From positions 18,397-82,396 of the forward strand of contig CAKZPS010000063.1 in NCBI GenBank assembly GCA_937139415.1: 64,000 bases of DNA, in the 5' to 3' direction. The stretch's first letter is position 1; the number at the start of each line of letters is the position of its first letter. Source of the DNA: an uncultured bacterium (GTDB taxonomy: Bacteria > Atribacterota > Atribacteria > Atribacterales > Caldatribacteriaceae). Under the pieces are notes generated by a model, which saw only the letters and a list, made by a program, of their open reading frames with translations, was not told the DNA's origin and ran no database searches. Made by a program: the position numbers and the translations under genes. This document shows, piece after piece, positions 44,975 to 53,969 of this stretch.

Positions 44975-46353
44975 AAACCCGTTTTGCTCCCAGTCCAACT
45001 GGTTTTCTCCACATCGGAGGGGCGAGAACGGCGGTATTTAACTGGGCGTTTGCCCGAAAGGAAAAGGGTATTTTTCTCTTGCGTATCGAAGATACCGATC
45101 GAGAACGTTCCCGACCCCTTTTTGAAGAGGCTGTACTTGAAGATTTGCGGTGGTTGGGAATTGATTGGAACGAAGGTCCTTATCGCCAGAGCGAGCGGTT
45201 CGGTTTGTATCAATCCTTTTTCGCCGATCTACAGAACCGAAATCTCGTGTATCCTTGTTATTGCACCCCCCAGGAACTCGAAGCGGAAAGAGAGAAAGCC
45301 TTAGCGCAAGGGAAACCTCCTCGTTACTCGGGGAAATGTTTTTTTGCTACCTCCGAGGATCGGGCTCGATGGGAGAAGGAAGGACGCCTCCCTTCATGGC
45401 GTTTCCGGATTCCGGCGGGTGGCGTAGTTCGCTTCCATGATCTTATCCGCGGAGAGATGCATTTTAGTTGTGCCTCTTTGGGAGATTTCATCATTATCAA
45501 GTCTGATGGAGTGCCCACCTATAATTTTGCCTGTGTTATTGACGATGCCCTCATGGGAATTTCCCACGTACTCCGAGGAGAGGAGCACCTTTCCAATACT
45601 CCTTACCAAATTCTTCTCTACCAAGCCTTGGGTTTCTCTCTCCCTTGTTTTGCTCATCTTCCCATTATTCTCGATGAGGATCGGACGAAACTCAGTAAGC
45701 GTCGAGGAGATGTGAGTCTCCGTTCTTTCCGAGAAGAAGGATTACTTCCTCAAGCCTTGCTCCATTATCTCTTTACCCTGGGGCACTCCTTCGCGGAAGA
45801 GAAAGAATTGTTCACCATATCCGAACTCATCGACTCCTTCGCGATCGAGCGAATCGGAAAAGCCGGGGCCGTCTTTGACGAGGCGCGTTTGTGGTCTATG
45901 AACGGAACGTATATCCGTGGATTGCCGAGTGAGGAACTTTTACTCGCGGGAAAGGAATTCTCCCGGGAGTTTGGGAAAGATTGGAACGAGACGAAAGAGA
46001 AAATCGTTCCTCTTATTCCCTTGGCTCAAGAAGAGGCAACCAACTTGCGGGAATTTGTCACCATTCTCCGGGAAATTTACCGGGGTCCTGACACGGTTTC
46101 GCTCAATGGTGAACAGGAAAAGGTGTGCCATTTTTTACACGGATTGTCTTTTGAGGCTATCGACTGGGATGATCAAGAGACGATAAAAAAGAAGCTACGA
46201 GCTTGGCAGAAAGCAAGCGGGGTTCCGCCGGCTTTGTTTTACAGGACTTTACGAATGATTTTAATCGGCAGAGAAGAAGGCCCCGAACTCCATCGTCTTT
46301 TGTGGGCTTTGGGAAAGGATGAGGTCATGCGACGTATTCACAAGACCTTATGA
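44962..46353 (+). CDS. gltX: Glutamyl-tRNA synthetase
   Basis: 463 residues from ATG 44962, eight bases after GATGGAGG; the frame is open further upstream but in rlpA. Class I motifs: [20 protein letters not shown] and the KMSKS equivalent [10 protein letters not shown]. Zinc-site cysteines in [14 protein letters not shown]. Charges tRNA-Glu (and perhaps tRNA-Gln). Confidence 0.95.
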   Translation: METVKTRFAPSPTGFLHIGGARTAVFNWAFARKEKGIFLLRIEDTDRERSRPLFEEAVLEDLRWLGIDWNEGPYRQSERFGLYQSFFADLQNRNLVYPCYCTPQELEAEREKALAQGKPPRYSGKCFFATSEDRARWEKEGRLPSWRFRIPAGGVVRFHDLIRGEMHFSCASLGDFIIIKSDGVPTYNFACVIDDALMGISHVLRGEEHLSNTPYQILLYQALGFSLPCFAHLPIILDEDRTKLSKRRGDVSLRSFREEGLLPQALLHYLFTLGHSFAEEKELFTISELIDSFAIERIGKAGAVFDEARLWSMNGTYIRGLPSEELLLAGKEFSREFGKDWNETKEKIVPLIPLAQEEATNLREFVTILREIYRGPDTVSLNGEQEKVCHFLHGLSFEAIDWDDQETIKKKLRAWQKASGVPPALFYRTLRMILIGREEGPELHRLLWALGKDEVMRRIHKTL

Positions 46354-46371
46354 AAAGGAGAGAGAGAATGT

Positions 46372-47802
46372 ATGGGAATTACTCTCTTTAATACGCTCAC
46401 CCAGAAGAAAGAGCATTTTCTTCCTCAAGAGGACGAGGTGATTCGTTTCTATGTGTGTGGCCCAACCGTGTATGACCTCATTCATATCGGAAACGCTCGG
46501 GTATTTGTTCTCTTCGATGCCCTGCGCCGTTTCCTGGAATGGATGGGTTTTCGGGTGGTTTTCGTACAAAATTTCACCGATGTGGATGACAAAATCTTGA
46601 AAAGAGCTCAAGAAGAAGGGAAGCATCCTCAAGAAATAGCAGAGTACTATATTGAGCAATATTGGATTGATGCCGGTCGGCTCAAGGTAAAAAAAGCCTC
46701 CTTTCACCCTCGTGCGACTGAACATGTCCCCGAAATTATTGCTCTCATACGCCGTTTGGAGGAAAAGGGTTTTACCTATGCCGTCGAAGGAGATATTCTC
46801 TTCGATGTTTCTCGTTTTCCCGAATACGGAAAACTTTCCCGGAAGAACCTTGCCGAGCTTGAGGAAGGTGCACGGGTGGAAGTCCGCTACAAGAAGAGGA
46901 ATCCGGCAGACTTTGTGTTGTGGAAACAGGCAAAACCGGGAGAGCCATTTTGGGAGAGTCCGTGGGGGAAGGGACGACCAGGCTGGCATATCGAGTGTTC
47001 GGCCATGGCTATGAAATACCTGGGGGAAACCTTGGACATTCATGCCGGGGGTGTGGATCTCATCTTTCCGCACCATGAAAACGAAATTGCCCAAAGTGAG
47101 GCAGCGAGCGGTCGCCCATTTGCACGCTTTTTCCTCCATAATGGCTATATCAATATTAACCAGGAGAAGATGTCGAAATCGCTGGGAAACATCCTCACGG
47201 TTCGTTCTTTGTGTGATACCTATCCTCCTGAGGCTTTGCGTATTGCTCTTTTTTCTACTCACTACCGTAATCCCATCAATATCGATCCTCAACTCTTGGA
47301 TTCGGCAAAGAATTACACGGAACGTATTAAGAATCTCTTGAGGGCTCTCTCCTTCATTGAGCGGAAGATCGAGGAACATCCTCAACGGGTGGGTAGAGAT
47401 GAAGGGGAGGAAGAGGGAGAAATAATGAAGTTCAAGGGGCTTTTTATTCAAGCCTTGGAAGACGATTTCAATACTCCCCAGGCCTTAGCCGCTTTCAGTG
47501 AATTCGTGAGATATGCCAATATCTATCTTCTCCCTGCACGTGGACGATGGGCACGACAAGTGCTCCAAGCCATGAGGGAGTTTTTGAGCATGGTGGAAGA
47601 TATTTTGGGGATCATTCCCGAGGGCTCTTGGCAGGAAGAAGAGGAAGCGATTCTCCACTTGGTCGAAGAGCGGGAGAGAGCAAGAAGAGTAAAGGATTGG
47701 TCGAAAGCCGATGCACTACGAGAGGAAGTGAAAAAGAGAGGGTATCTCCTTGAAGATACTCCTCTTGGAACGCGATGGTATAGAGCGGAGGAAGAAGGAT
47801 GA
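46372..47802 (+). CDS. cysS: Cysteinyl-tRNA synthetase
   Basis: 476 residues. HIGH motif in CGPTVYDLIHIGNARVFV, zinc ligands in YVCGPTV, GWHIECSAMA and HHENEIAQSE, KMSKS motif in EKMSKSLGNI. AAAAGGAG precedes the ATG at 46372. The end overlaps rlmB by four bases. Confidence 0.96.
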   Translation: MGITLFNTLTQKKEHFLPQEDEVIRFYVCGPTVYDLIHIGNARVFVLFDALRRFLEWMGFRVVFVQNFTDVDDKILKRAQEEGKHPQEIAEYYIEQYWIDAGRLKVKKASFHPRATEHVPEIIALIRRLEEKGFTYAVEGDILFDVSRFPEYGKLSRKNLAELEEGARVEVRYKKRNPADFVLWKQAKPGEPFWESPWGKGRPGWHIECSAMAMKYLGETLDIHAGGVDLIFPHHENEIAQSEAASGRPFARFFLHNGYININQEKMSKSLGNILTVRSLCDTYPPEALRIALFSTHYRNPINIDPQLLDSAKNYTERIKNLLRALSFIERKIEEHPQRVGRDEGEEEGEIMKFKGLFIQALEDDFNTPQALAAFSEFVRYANIYLLPARGRWARQVLQAMREFLSMVEDILGIIPEGSWQEEEEAILHLVEERERARRVKDWSKADALREEVKKRGYLLEDTPLGTRWYRAEEEG

Positions 47803-48557
47803 GCGAAATCATCTACGGTCGGCAACCGGTTCTCGAGGCCTTAAAAGCGGGGCGAAGACAATTCGAAAAACTTCTCATCCGGGTGGGTGTTCACGGTAGG
47901 GTGATCACCGAAATTCTCCGCTTGGCAGAGGAAAGAGGGGTTCCGGTAGAATGGCAGGAGGGAAAGTCCTTAGAAACCCTGCTTCACTCTGCGCATCACC
48001 AGGGAGTGGTTCTCATTGCTTCCTCTCGCCCTTCTCTCTCTTGGCAAGACCTCTTACGGGAAGTTCGTGGTAACCCAGAGACCGTAGTGGGATTCGTCGA
48101 CCGGGTGGAAGATCCACGTAATCTTGGAGCCATTATTCGTACTGCTTCATTTTTCGGTTTTCAGGGACTCATCGTGAGTAAAGCTCGCACTGCTCCGGTG
48201 ACTGCGCGAGGGGTGAAAGCATCGTGCGGCGGGAGTGAATTTCTCGAAGTGGTCCAGGTGAATAATTTTCCTCAGGTAGTGCAGGCTTTTCAAGAGGCTG
48301 GATTTTTTTTGATCGCTCTCGAGGAAGATGGAGAACGATGCCTTTGGGACATCGAGGTGAAAAATATTCCCGTGGGTTTAGTGGTAGGAGGGGAGGATCG
48401 GGGAATTCGCCGGGTAGTTCGATCGCGGTGCGATTTTGTGGTCCGTATTCCCCGAGGAGGGGTCATCTCTTCACTCAATGTTTCGGTGGCATTTGGGATT
48501 GGTGCTTATGAAATTGCCCGACAGAAGAGGAGTGGAAGCATTGGTGCAAAAAGGTGA
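47799..48557 (+). CDS. rlmB: TrmH-family 23S rRNA 2'-O-methyltransferase (RlmB)
   Basis: 252 residues. N-terminal substrate-binding domain (YGRQPVLEALKAG), then SPOUT domain: DRVEDPRNLGAIIRTASFFG (motif 1 with catalytic Arg), VVGGEDRGI (motif 2) and RIPRGGVISSLNVSVAFGI (motif 3, knot). Directly downstream of cysS, as in many bacteria. Confidence 0.93.
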   Translation: MSEIIYGRQPVLEALKAGRRQFEKLLIRVGVHGRVITEILRLAEERGVPVEWQEGKSLETLLHSAHHQGVVLIASSRPSLSWQDLLREVRGNPETVVGFVDRVEDPRNLGAIIRTASFFGFQGLIVSKARTAPVTARGVKASCGGSEFLEVVQVNNFPQVVQAFQEAGFFLIALEEDGERCLWDIEVKNIPVGLVVGGEDRGIRRVVRSRCDFVVRIPRGGVISSLNVSVAFGIGAYEIARQKRSGSIGAKR

Positions 48558-49905
48558 TTGTTTTGAGGGAGAAGTGATAGATTTTGCTCTTCCCGAGAGC
48601 TATGGAATCATGCGTAAAAATGGCTTGGTGGTCTTTGTGCCCCAGGTCATTCCGGGAGAGAAGTGCCTTGTGCGACTCACCAAAATAAAACCAAATTATG
48701 CCCTGGGTGAGCTCGTCGAAATTATTGAACCGTCTCCTTTTCGCAAAACTCCTCCTTGTCCTCATTTTCAAGAAGGATGCGGAGGGTGTCGTCTTCAATT
48801 CATGGATTACGGTGTGCAGATCAGAGTGAAAGAACGAAATGCCTTGACTATCTTAGAGAAGATCGGTGGTATAGTTATCGATCGGGTAGAATATCAAGGT
48901 TTCATACCGGCTCAAAATGTTTTTGAATATCGGAATAAGATGGAATTCAATTTTGGAGAGAGAGAAGGAAAACTCCTTTTGGGGTTACGCCCTCTCAATC
49001 GTTACTGGGATTTAATAAATCTCGAAGTGTGTTATCTCATGCCACAAACTCTCAGTGCGGGAATTTTGGCTTTCTTCCGCGACTATGGGAATACTTCCCA
49101 TCTCTCCGGTTACGATCCGGTGCGTAAAGAGGGAATACTACGCAATTTATTAGTCCGACTTTCGCGTACTTCTCATGAAGTGCTTTTAGGATTGGCCACG
49201 GTGGAGTGTACACTTCCCGAAACGGAACGGATGATTGAAGGTCTCCGAATCCGTTTTCCGGAAGTGCAAGGAGTAGTCCACATCGTGAATAATTCTCCTG
49301 CTAGTGCGCTCATCTTTGAGAAGAAACGCCTTCTCTTCGGGAAAGATTCTTTTATCGAAAAGATAGGGAATATCTTTTACAAGGTGTCTCTTCCCAGTTT
49401 TTTCCAAGTCAATACCGAGTTGTGCACTGTCCTCTATGAACGCGCGCGGGATTATGCTGAACTCAGCCGACGAGAAATGGTCTTAGATTTGTATTCTGGG
49501 AGTGGTGGGATTGGCCTCTTTGTCGCCCGTTATGCACGGCAAGTCATCGGTGTGGAAGAGAATCCCCAAGCAGTGGAAGATGCCCACTTTAACGCCGAAC
49601 TCAATACTATCGATAATTTTCACTGTTTTTCAGGAAGAGTGGAAAAGGTTCTCGCCTTCCTTCCTCATGAAAGAGTGGATGTAGTCATCGTTGATCCTCC
49701 TCGCGCCGGTCTCGATAAAAAGGTGGTGGGAAAGATTGCTCATCTTACCCCTCGACGGGTGGTGTACGTATCGTGTAACATCGGGACCTTTGCTCGGGAT
49801 GTAGCGCTTCTTGCCGAGAAGGGATATATGCTTCGGAAAATCGCCTTTTTGGACCTCTTCCCCCAAACTCCCCATTTTGAAACCGTCGCTCTTTTTCAAA
49901 AATAG
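48541..49905 (+). CDS. RlmD/TrmA-family uracil-5 methyltransferase with Fe-S site
   Basis: About 454 residues from TTG 48541 (GTG 48544 is an alternative), behind GAGGAG inside rlmB. N-terminal TRAM domain (GDCFEGEVIDFALPESYGIM), cysteine cluster CPHFQEGCGGCRLQFMDY for [4Fe-4S], SAM motif LDLYSGSGGIGLFVARYA, DPPRAGLDKKVV, and the catalytic Cys in YVSCNIGTFARD. Makes m5U in 23S rRNA or tRNA; which site cannot be decided. Confidence 0.9.
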   Translation: MVQKGDCFEGEVIDFALPESYGIMRKNGLVVFVPQVIPGEKCLVRLTKIKPNYALGELVEIIEPSPFRKTPPCPHFQEGCGGCRLQFMDYGVQIRVKERNALTILEKIGGIVIDRVEYQGFIPAQNVFEYRNKMEFNFGEREGKLLLGLRPLNRYWDLINLEVCYLMPQTLSAGILAFFRDYGNTSHLSGYDPVRKEGILRNLLVRLSRTSHEVLLGLATVECTLPETERMIEGLRIRFPEVQGVVHIVNNSPASALIFEKKRLLFGKDSFIEKIGNIFYKVSLPSFFQVNTELCTVLYERARDYAELSRREMVLDLYSGSGGIGLFVARYARQVIGVEENPQAVEDAHFNAELNTIDNFHCFSGRVEKVLAFLPHERVDVVIVDPPRAGLDKKVVGKIAHLTPRRVVYVSCNIGTFARDVALLAEKGYMLRKIAFLDLFPQTPHFETVALFQK

Positions 49906-49975
49906 TGCGGAAAGCTACTTGCAAAAGAGGTATTCTCCCGCTAAAGTATTGCCAAATAAGGTAGGTGAGAAAGAG

Positions 49976-51199
49976 ATGAAAATGATTGATCGTTTGCGAA
50001 AATTCGCCGATATGAAGGATTGGATCTCGGATAGAGTGTTCCGTTTACGGGGAGAGGGAGCCTTTGAGGTTTTAGCCAAGGTGAGGAAGCTGGAAAAAGC
50101 CGGAAAACATGTGATTCACCTGGAAATTGGAGAGCCTGACTTCGATACTCCAGAGCGGGTGAAAGAAAAAGGAATCCAGGCGATCCGCGAGGGGCACACA
50201 TACTATGTTCCTTCTGCGGGGATAGACGAGTTACGAGAAGCGGTATGTGTGTACCTGAAACGGACACGTGGAGTGGAAGTCACTCCCGAGGAAGTAGTGA
50301 TCACTCCGGGAGCAAAACCGGTCATTTTCTTGAGTTTCCTCTTACTCTTGGAAGAAGGTGACGAGGTTATCTATCCTAACCCCGGTTTTCCTGCTTACCG
50401 TTCCATTATCGATTTTGTCGGAGCAAAGTCGGTACCTTTGCGGCTCCGGGAAGAAAATGATTTTCGGGTGGATATCGATGAGCTTCGGGCTTTAGTGACT
50501 AATAAGACCAAGATGATTGTTCTCAACTCTCCCAATAACCCTACGGGATCAGTGCTCCATCGCGAAGATATGGAAGCTATCGCTCGTTTGGCTCAGGAAG
50601 AGGATTTGATCGTCTTCACTGATGAGGTATACAGTGAGATTATCTATGATCATGAGCATGTCAGTATCTTGCAATTTCCGGGAATGAAGGAACGGACTGT
50701 GTTCCTTGATGCTTTCTCGAAGAGCTTCGCTATGACGGGGTGGCGTTTGGGATACGCGGTGCTCCCCAAAGAGTGGGTTCCGTTTCTATCACTTCTTGCC
50801 ACCAATTCCTATTCCTGTACTTGTACTTTCACTCAGATGGCCGGGGTAGAGGCTTTGCTCAATGCCGATCAGGAAGTAAAAGCCATGAGCGCTGAGTTTC
50901 GCCGTCGTCGAGATTTTCTCGTCGAGAGAATGGCACAGATTGAGGGATTAACTTTCGTGAAACCGCAAGGAGCCTTTTACATTTTCCCCAATCTTTCTTC
51001 TTTCGGCCTTTCCTCGCATGAAATGGCTCATTATCTTCTTCACGAGGGGGGAATAGCGGTTTTACCGGGAACAGCCTTTGGCGAGTTTGGCGAGGGATAC
51101 ATTCGGATTTCTTTTTCTAATTCCTTAGAGAACTTGGCTTTAGCCATGGATCGAATGGAAGCAGCCTTGAAGAAGTTGCGAAGAGGAGGAACTGAATGA
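49976..51199 (+). CDS. Class I/II pyridoxal-phosphate aminotransferase
   Basis: About 407 residues from ATG 49976. LEIGEPDFDTPERVKEKG, YVPSAGIDELREAVC, TPGAKPVIFL, the NSPNNPTG motif, DEVYSEIIYD and the PLP lysine in DAFSKSFAMTGWRLGYA, ending YIRISFSNSLENL. Aspartate or aromatic aminotransferase-like; substrate not decidable. TTGCAA/TAAAGT with a 17-base spacer (49920-49948) may serve as a promoter. Confidence 0.9.
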   Translation: MKMIDRLRKFADMKDWISDRVFRLRGEGAFEVLAKVRKLEKAGKHVIHLEIGEPDFDTPERVKEKGIQAIREGHTYYVPSAGIDELREAVCVYLKRTRGVEVTPEEVVITPGAKPVIFLSFLLLLEEGDEVIYPNPGFPAYRSIIDFVGAKSVPLRLREENDFRVDIDELRALVTNKTKMIVLNSPNNPTGSVLHREDMEAIARLAQEEDLIVFTDEVYSEIIYDHEHVSILQFPGMKERTVFLDAFSKSFAMTGWRLGYAVLPKEWVPFLSLLATNSYSCTCTFTQMAGVEALLNADQEVKAMSAEFRRRRDFLVERMAQIEGLTFVKPQGAFYIFPNLSSFGLSSHEMAHYLLHEGGIAVLPGTAFGEFGEGYIRISFSNSLENLALAMDRMEAALKKLRRGGTE

Positions 51200-51348
51200 T
51201 GAGAGTTGTTTTAACCAATTTCAGGAGAAAAGGTAATCCGTTGACTCGAGGTGAAGAGCAGGGTTTACTGCAAAAGCTTATCGATCTCCTTTGTTCAGAA
51301 GGGTTGGAATTCGATCTGAAGGTTGAGGAAATTGAACCTCGAGAGTAA
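51196..51348 (+). CDS. Small 50-residue protein coupled to the aminotransferase gene
   Basis: ATG 51196 overlaps the aminotransferase stop as ATGA (a second ATG follows at 51199), behind GAGGAGGA. The product starts MMRVVLTNFRRKGNPLTRGE and ends VEEIEPRE, with a possible helix EQGLLQKLIDLLCSEGLEF. No family is recognised. The last 71 bases overlap the minus-strand transporter gene tail. Coupling supports translation, but the function is unknown. Confidence 0.45.
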   Translation: MMRVVLTNFRRKGNPLTRGEEQGLLQKLIDLLCSEGLEFDLKVEEIEPRE

Positions 51349-52219
51349 AAGGAGCGATTTGGGAGAAACAAATTCCTGTTCCGATGAGGCAGCATCCGAT
51401 CAGAGTGAGAGAGGAGAAGCGTTCTTGCCAGAAGAAGTAAGAGAAAAGAGCGGCAAAAACCGGCTCAGTAATGAAGATAAGTCCTGCGTGGGTTGCAGAG
51501 GTATGTTTTTGGGCCAATTTTTGAACAGTAAAAGTGAGAGCAGTAGCAACCACGCCAAGGAAGAGAAGGGGTACGAATTCTTGCCAGGTGAGGGTAAAGT
51601 TATGGGGGGCGAATCTCCCCAAACATCCACTTAAAACACTTGCCGTAGCCATTTCCATGGTTACGAGAGGAAGAGCGTCATTCTCTCTGAATTTTTCTAC
51701 GAATACAATTTGTAAGGCATAAGAGCCTGCACCAAGGAGGGTGAGAAAATCTCCCTTCCACGCATTCGAGGAAATGGTCTGCGTCGGAAGCGTTGGGAGA
51801 GTGAGAAGAGTTAGTCCTCCCAGTGCCACCCCGACTCCTAAAAAAGTGAAAAGGTTGGTTTTACTTTTGAGGATAAGAACGGCGAAGAAGGGGACAAGAA
51901 TGGCACTCAGGCCGGTGATGAAGGCAGAATGTGCCGGAGTGGTATACACTAATCCCCAGGTTTGAAAGAAATACCCACCGAAGAGAGTGATTCCTAAGAT
52001 TCCCCCCGCTCGGAAAATATTTTCCCCCCATTTCTGTCGGTAGGAAAAAAAGAAAAGACAGAGTGTGGCAAAAAGAAAGCGCCAGAAGAGAATTTTGACC
52101 GGAGTCATCTCGACGGTGAGTTGTTTCATCACTACAAATGTACCACCCCAAATGGCAGTGGTTCCTAAAAGGGCGAGATCAGCGACGATGAGTGAGGTGC
52201 GCTTCATATTTTTGGTCAT
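51278..52219 (-). CDS. EamA/DMT-family exporter
   Basis: 313 residues from ATG 52219, ten transmembrane helices in two EamA halves: LLGTTAIWGGTFVVMKQLTV, FWRFLFATLCLFFF, then GDFLTLLGAGSYALQIVFVE and LIFITEPVFAALFSYFF-WQE. Probably exports amino acids or nucleosides. A longer frame to 52327 would have to start upstream of the promoter, so it is rejected. The mRNA appears leaderless. Confidence 0.85.
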   Translation of the reverse strand: MTKNMKRTSLIVADLALLGTTAIWGGTFVVMKQLTVEMTPVKILFWRFLFATLCLFFFSYRQKWGENIFRAGGILGITLFGGYFFQTWGLVYTTPAHSAFITGLSAILVPFFAVLILKSKTNLFTFLGVGVALGGLTLLTLPTLPTQTISSNAWKGDFLTLLGAGSYALQIVFVEKFRENDALPLVTMEMATASVLSGCLGRFAPHNFTLTWQEFVPLLFLGVVATALTFTVQKLAQKHTSATHAGLIFITEPVFAALFSYFFWQERFSSLTLIGCCLIGTGICFSQIAPFTLEVQFPQPSDRIPTLLNKGDR

Positions 52220-52225
52220 GTTGAT

Positions 52226-52254
52226 AGTATAGTGAAAGGAACGGCGATTGCCAA
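52226..52254 (-). promoter_or_regulatory. Promoter of the DMT exporter, predicted leaderless
   Basis: On the minus strand TTGGCA (52254-52249), 17 bases, TATACT (52231-52226), and the ATG begins six bases later at 52219. Initiation should occur at or next to the start codon, with no ribosome site. Confidence 0.6.
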
Positions 52255-52410
52255 GAAAGGGGAGAGTATCGTTGAGTTTATCCGAATCTTTTTCTTCCGC
52301 CTCTCCTCGCAAAATCCGCTCTTTCATTCCTTCGTTTCGGCTACTTCAGGCGAAAGGATGAAAACCTATAGCTTACCGGAACCCCAAATACATGTTTTGC
52401 AGTGACAAAA

Positions 52411-52450
52411 AAGTCATTGCGGACCCCTAAGGGGGGTGAAACAATCTTGT
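52411..52450. repeat. REP-like palindromic element of the CATTGCG...CAATCT type
   Basis: GTCATTGCGGACCCCTAAGG continues with a G-run, GTGAAA and CAATCTTGTC. ATTG/CAAT and CCCC/GGGG arms make a nested hairpin. The edges resemble the widespread dispersed repeat GTCATTGCGAG...GAAGCAATCTCG. Only one copy is in the window, so repeat status is inferred. Confidence 0.35.
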
Positions 52451-52636
52451 CTTTGCCCCTTGGAAATGAGAAAGAGCGGTTACTACAGAACCCCTCTTTC
52501 TCTCCCTTCGCCTTTTTCTGGGCTTTGCAGGTGACACCTTTTTGCCTCCTTTCGGTGTTTTTCTTCTCCCTCACGCGAGAGAGAAATGAGAGAGAAAAAC
52601 GGAGAGGGAAAAATTTTTGGAAAAAAATTTTCCTTA

Positions 52637-52666
52637 TTGACAAATCAGGAAAAATATTTTTAAAAT
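52637..52666 (+). promoter_or_regulatory. Promoter of the secreted aldose epimerase gene
   Basis: TTGACA (52637-52642) and TAAAAT (52661-52666), spacer 18. Start near 52673 leaves a ~55-base leader. The rest of 52220-52636 holds only the REP-like element and nothing else I recognise. Confidence 0.7.
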
Positions 52667-52679
52667 GTTTTCGGATTTC

Positions 52680-52704
52680 GGTGAATTTTTTACTACAATT
52701 CACC
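52680..52704 (+). promoter_or_regulatory. Inverted repeat GGTGAATT / AATTCACC in the leader
   Basis: Perfect 8-base arms (52680-52687, 52697-52704) separated by nine bases, just after the predicted transcription start and containing a TACAAT hexamer. It could be a repressor operator or an RNA hairpin. No matching copy was seen elsewhere in the window. Confidence 0.4.
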
Positions 52705-52728
52705 AAAAACCAAAAAGGAGGGTTCAGT

Positions 52729-53847
52729 ATGAAACGGTTGCTCGTCGGTACTTTTGTGTTCCTCATCCTCATCGGTATGCTCAGCGTAGCTTTCGCCGCC
52801 AAAATCGAGAAGGCATTGTATGGTGTTACCCAAGACGGGATTCCCGTGGATAAGTACACTTTGGTGAATGACAACGGAGTCATAGCCGAATTCATTACCT
52901 ATGGTGGTACTTGGGTAAGCATGTACGTTCCGGATAAGCAAGGGAAATTCGACGACATTTTGCTGGGATTTGATTCCTTAGCAGAGTGGGAAAGCGCTGC
53001 TAATCCTTATTTTGGTTGTATTACCGGTCGGTATGCCAACCGTATTGCCAATGGGCAATTTACTATTGATGGTCGAACCTATACCTTGGCGCAGAACAAC
53101 GGTCCCAATAGTTTACATGGTGGCGTCAAAGGTTTTAACCGGGTAGTGTGGAAAGCTTTTCCTTTCTATACCCCTGATGGTCCTGCTATCCGTTTCAAGT
53201 ATCTGAGCCATGATGGCGAGGAAGGGTTCCCCGGAAATCTTAACGTTTCGGTGACCTATACTCTCACCAATCAAAATGAAATGAAGATCGAGTATATCGC
53301 CACTACTAACAAGGCCACAGTGGTAAATATCACTAACCACGCTTACTTTAACCTCGCCGGTGAGGGGAAGGGGACCATTTTGGACCACCTCCTCATGATT
53401 GCAGCGAGCAATTATACTCCTGTAGACAATACCTTGATTCCCACGGGTGAAATTGCGCCGGTAGCAGGGACTGCTCTTGACTTCACTACTCCTCGAGCGA
53501 TTGGAGAACGAATTCAAGAATTTGCCGAACCCCCATTCAAGGGGTATGACCATAATTTTGTGCTCGATAACCAAACTGGAGAACTTGCCCTGGCAGCTCG
53601 AGTCAAAGAACCCACTTCCGGAAGAGTGATGGAAGTCTACACTATGGAGCCTGGAATACAACTCTATACGGGCAATTGGCTGGATGTATTAGGGAAAGGT
53701 GGAAAATACTATGGCCAGTTTGCAGGTTTCTGTTTGGAAACCCAGCATTATCCCGATTCCCCCAATAAAGCTCATTTCCCCTCTGTGCTTCTCAAACCTG
53801 GTGAAACATATCATACCGTGACCATTTACAAGTTCTTTACTGAGTAA
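52729..53847 (+). CDS. Exported aldose 1-epimerase (galactose mutarotase)
   Basis: 372 residues from ATG 52729, behind AAAAGGAGGG. The start MKRLLVGTFVFLILIGML to AFA is a signal peptide, unusual because most GalM proteins are cytoplasmic. Core motifs: GGTWVSMYVPDKQGKFDDIL, GRYANRIANGQF, NSLHGGVKGF, NHAYFNLAG (catalytic His) and FCLETQHYPDSPN (catalytic Glu). Interconverts sugar anomers, here in the periplasm before uptake. The closest transporter is the LacI cassette downstream. Confidence 0.9.
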   Translation: MKRLLVGTFVFLILIGMLSVAFAAKIEKALYGVTQDGIPVDKYTLVNDNGVIAEFITYGGTWVSMYVPDKQGKFDDILLGFDSLAEWESAANPYFGCITGRYANRIANGQFTIDGRTYTLAQNNGPNSLHGGVKGFNRVVWKAFPFYTPDGPAIRFKYLSHDGEEGFPGNLNVSVTYTLTNQNEMKIEYIATTNKATVVNITNHAYFNLAGEGKGTILDHLLMIAASNYTPVDNTLIPTGEIAPVAGTALDFTTPRAIGERIQEFAEPPFKGYDHNFVLDNQTGELALAARVKEPTSGRVMEVYTMEPGIQLYTGNWLDVLGKGGKYYGQFAGFCLETQHYPDSPNKAHFPSVLLKPGETYHTVTIYKFFTE

Positions 53848-53855
53848 ATTTCAAA

Positions 53856-53885
53856 GGGGACCTCTTAGGGGTCCCCGATTTTTCC
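53856..53885 (+). terminator. Rho-independent terminator after the epimerase gene
   Basis: GGGGACC (53856-53862) pairs with GGTCCCC (53870-53876), followed by GATTTTT. It separates the epimerase from the LacI cassette, so that cassette has its own promoter. Confidence 0.9.
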
Positions 53886-53904
53886 CCACTATTTATGGTG
53901 TTAG

Positions 53905-53933
53905 TTGACTTTTTTGCAAAATTTGTTTACAAT
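53905..53933 (+). promoter_or_regulatory. Promoter of the second LacI cassette with internal palindrome
   Basis: TTGACT (53905-53910), 17 bases, TACAAT (53928-53933). TTTTGCAAAA (53912-53921), a perfect palindrome, fills the spacer and may be the autoregulatory operator. Confidence 0.75.
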
Positions 53934-53969
53934 GGGAAAAGGATTTAACCTACTGGTGGAGGCCTATCT

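Noticed and set aside
46348..47451. 367-codon open frame on the minus strand
   Set aside because: Antisense to cysS, which has HIGH, KMSKS and zinc motifs. The reverse frame has no family features.
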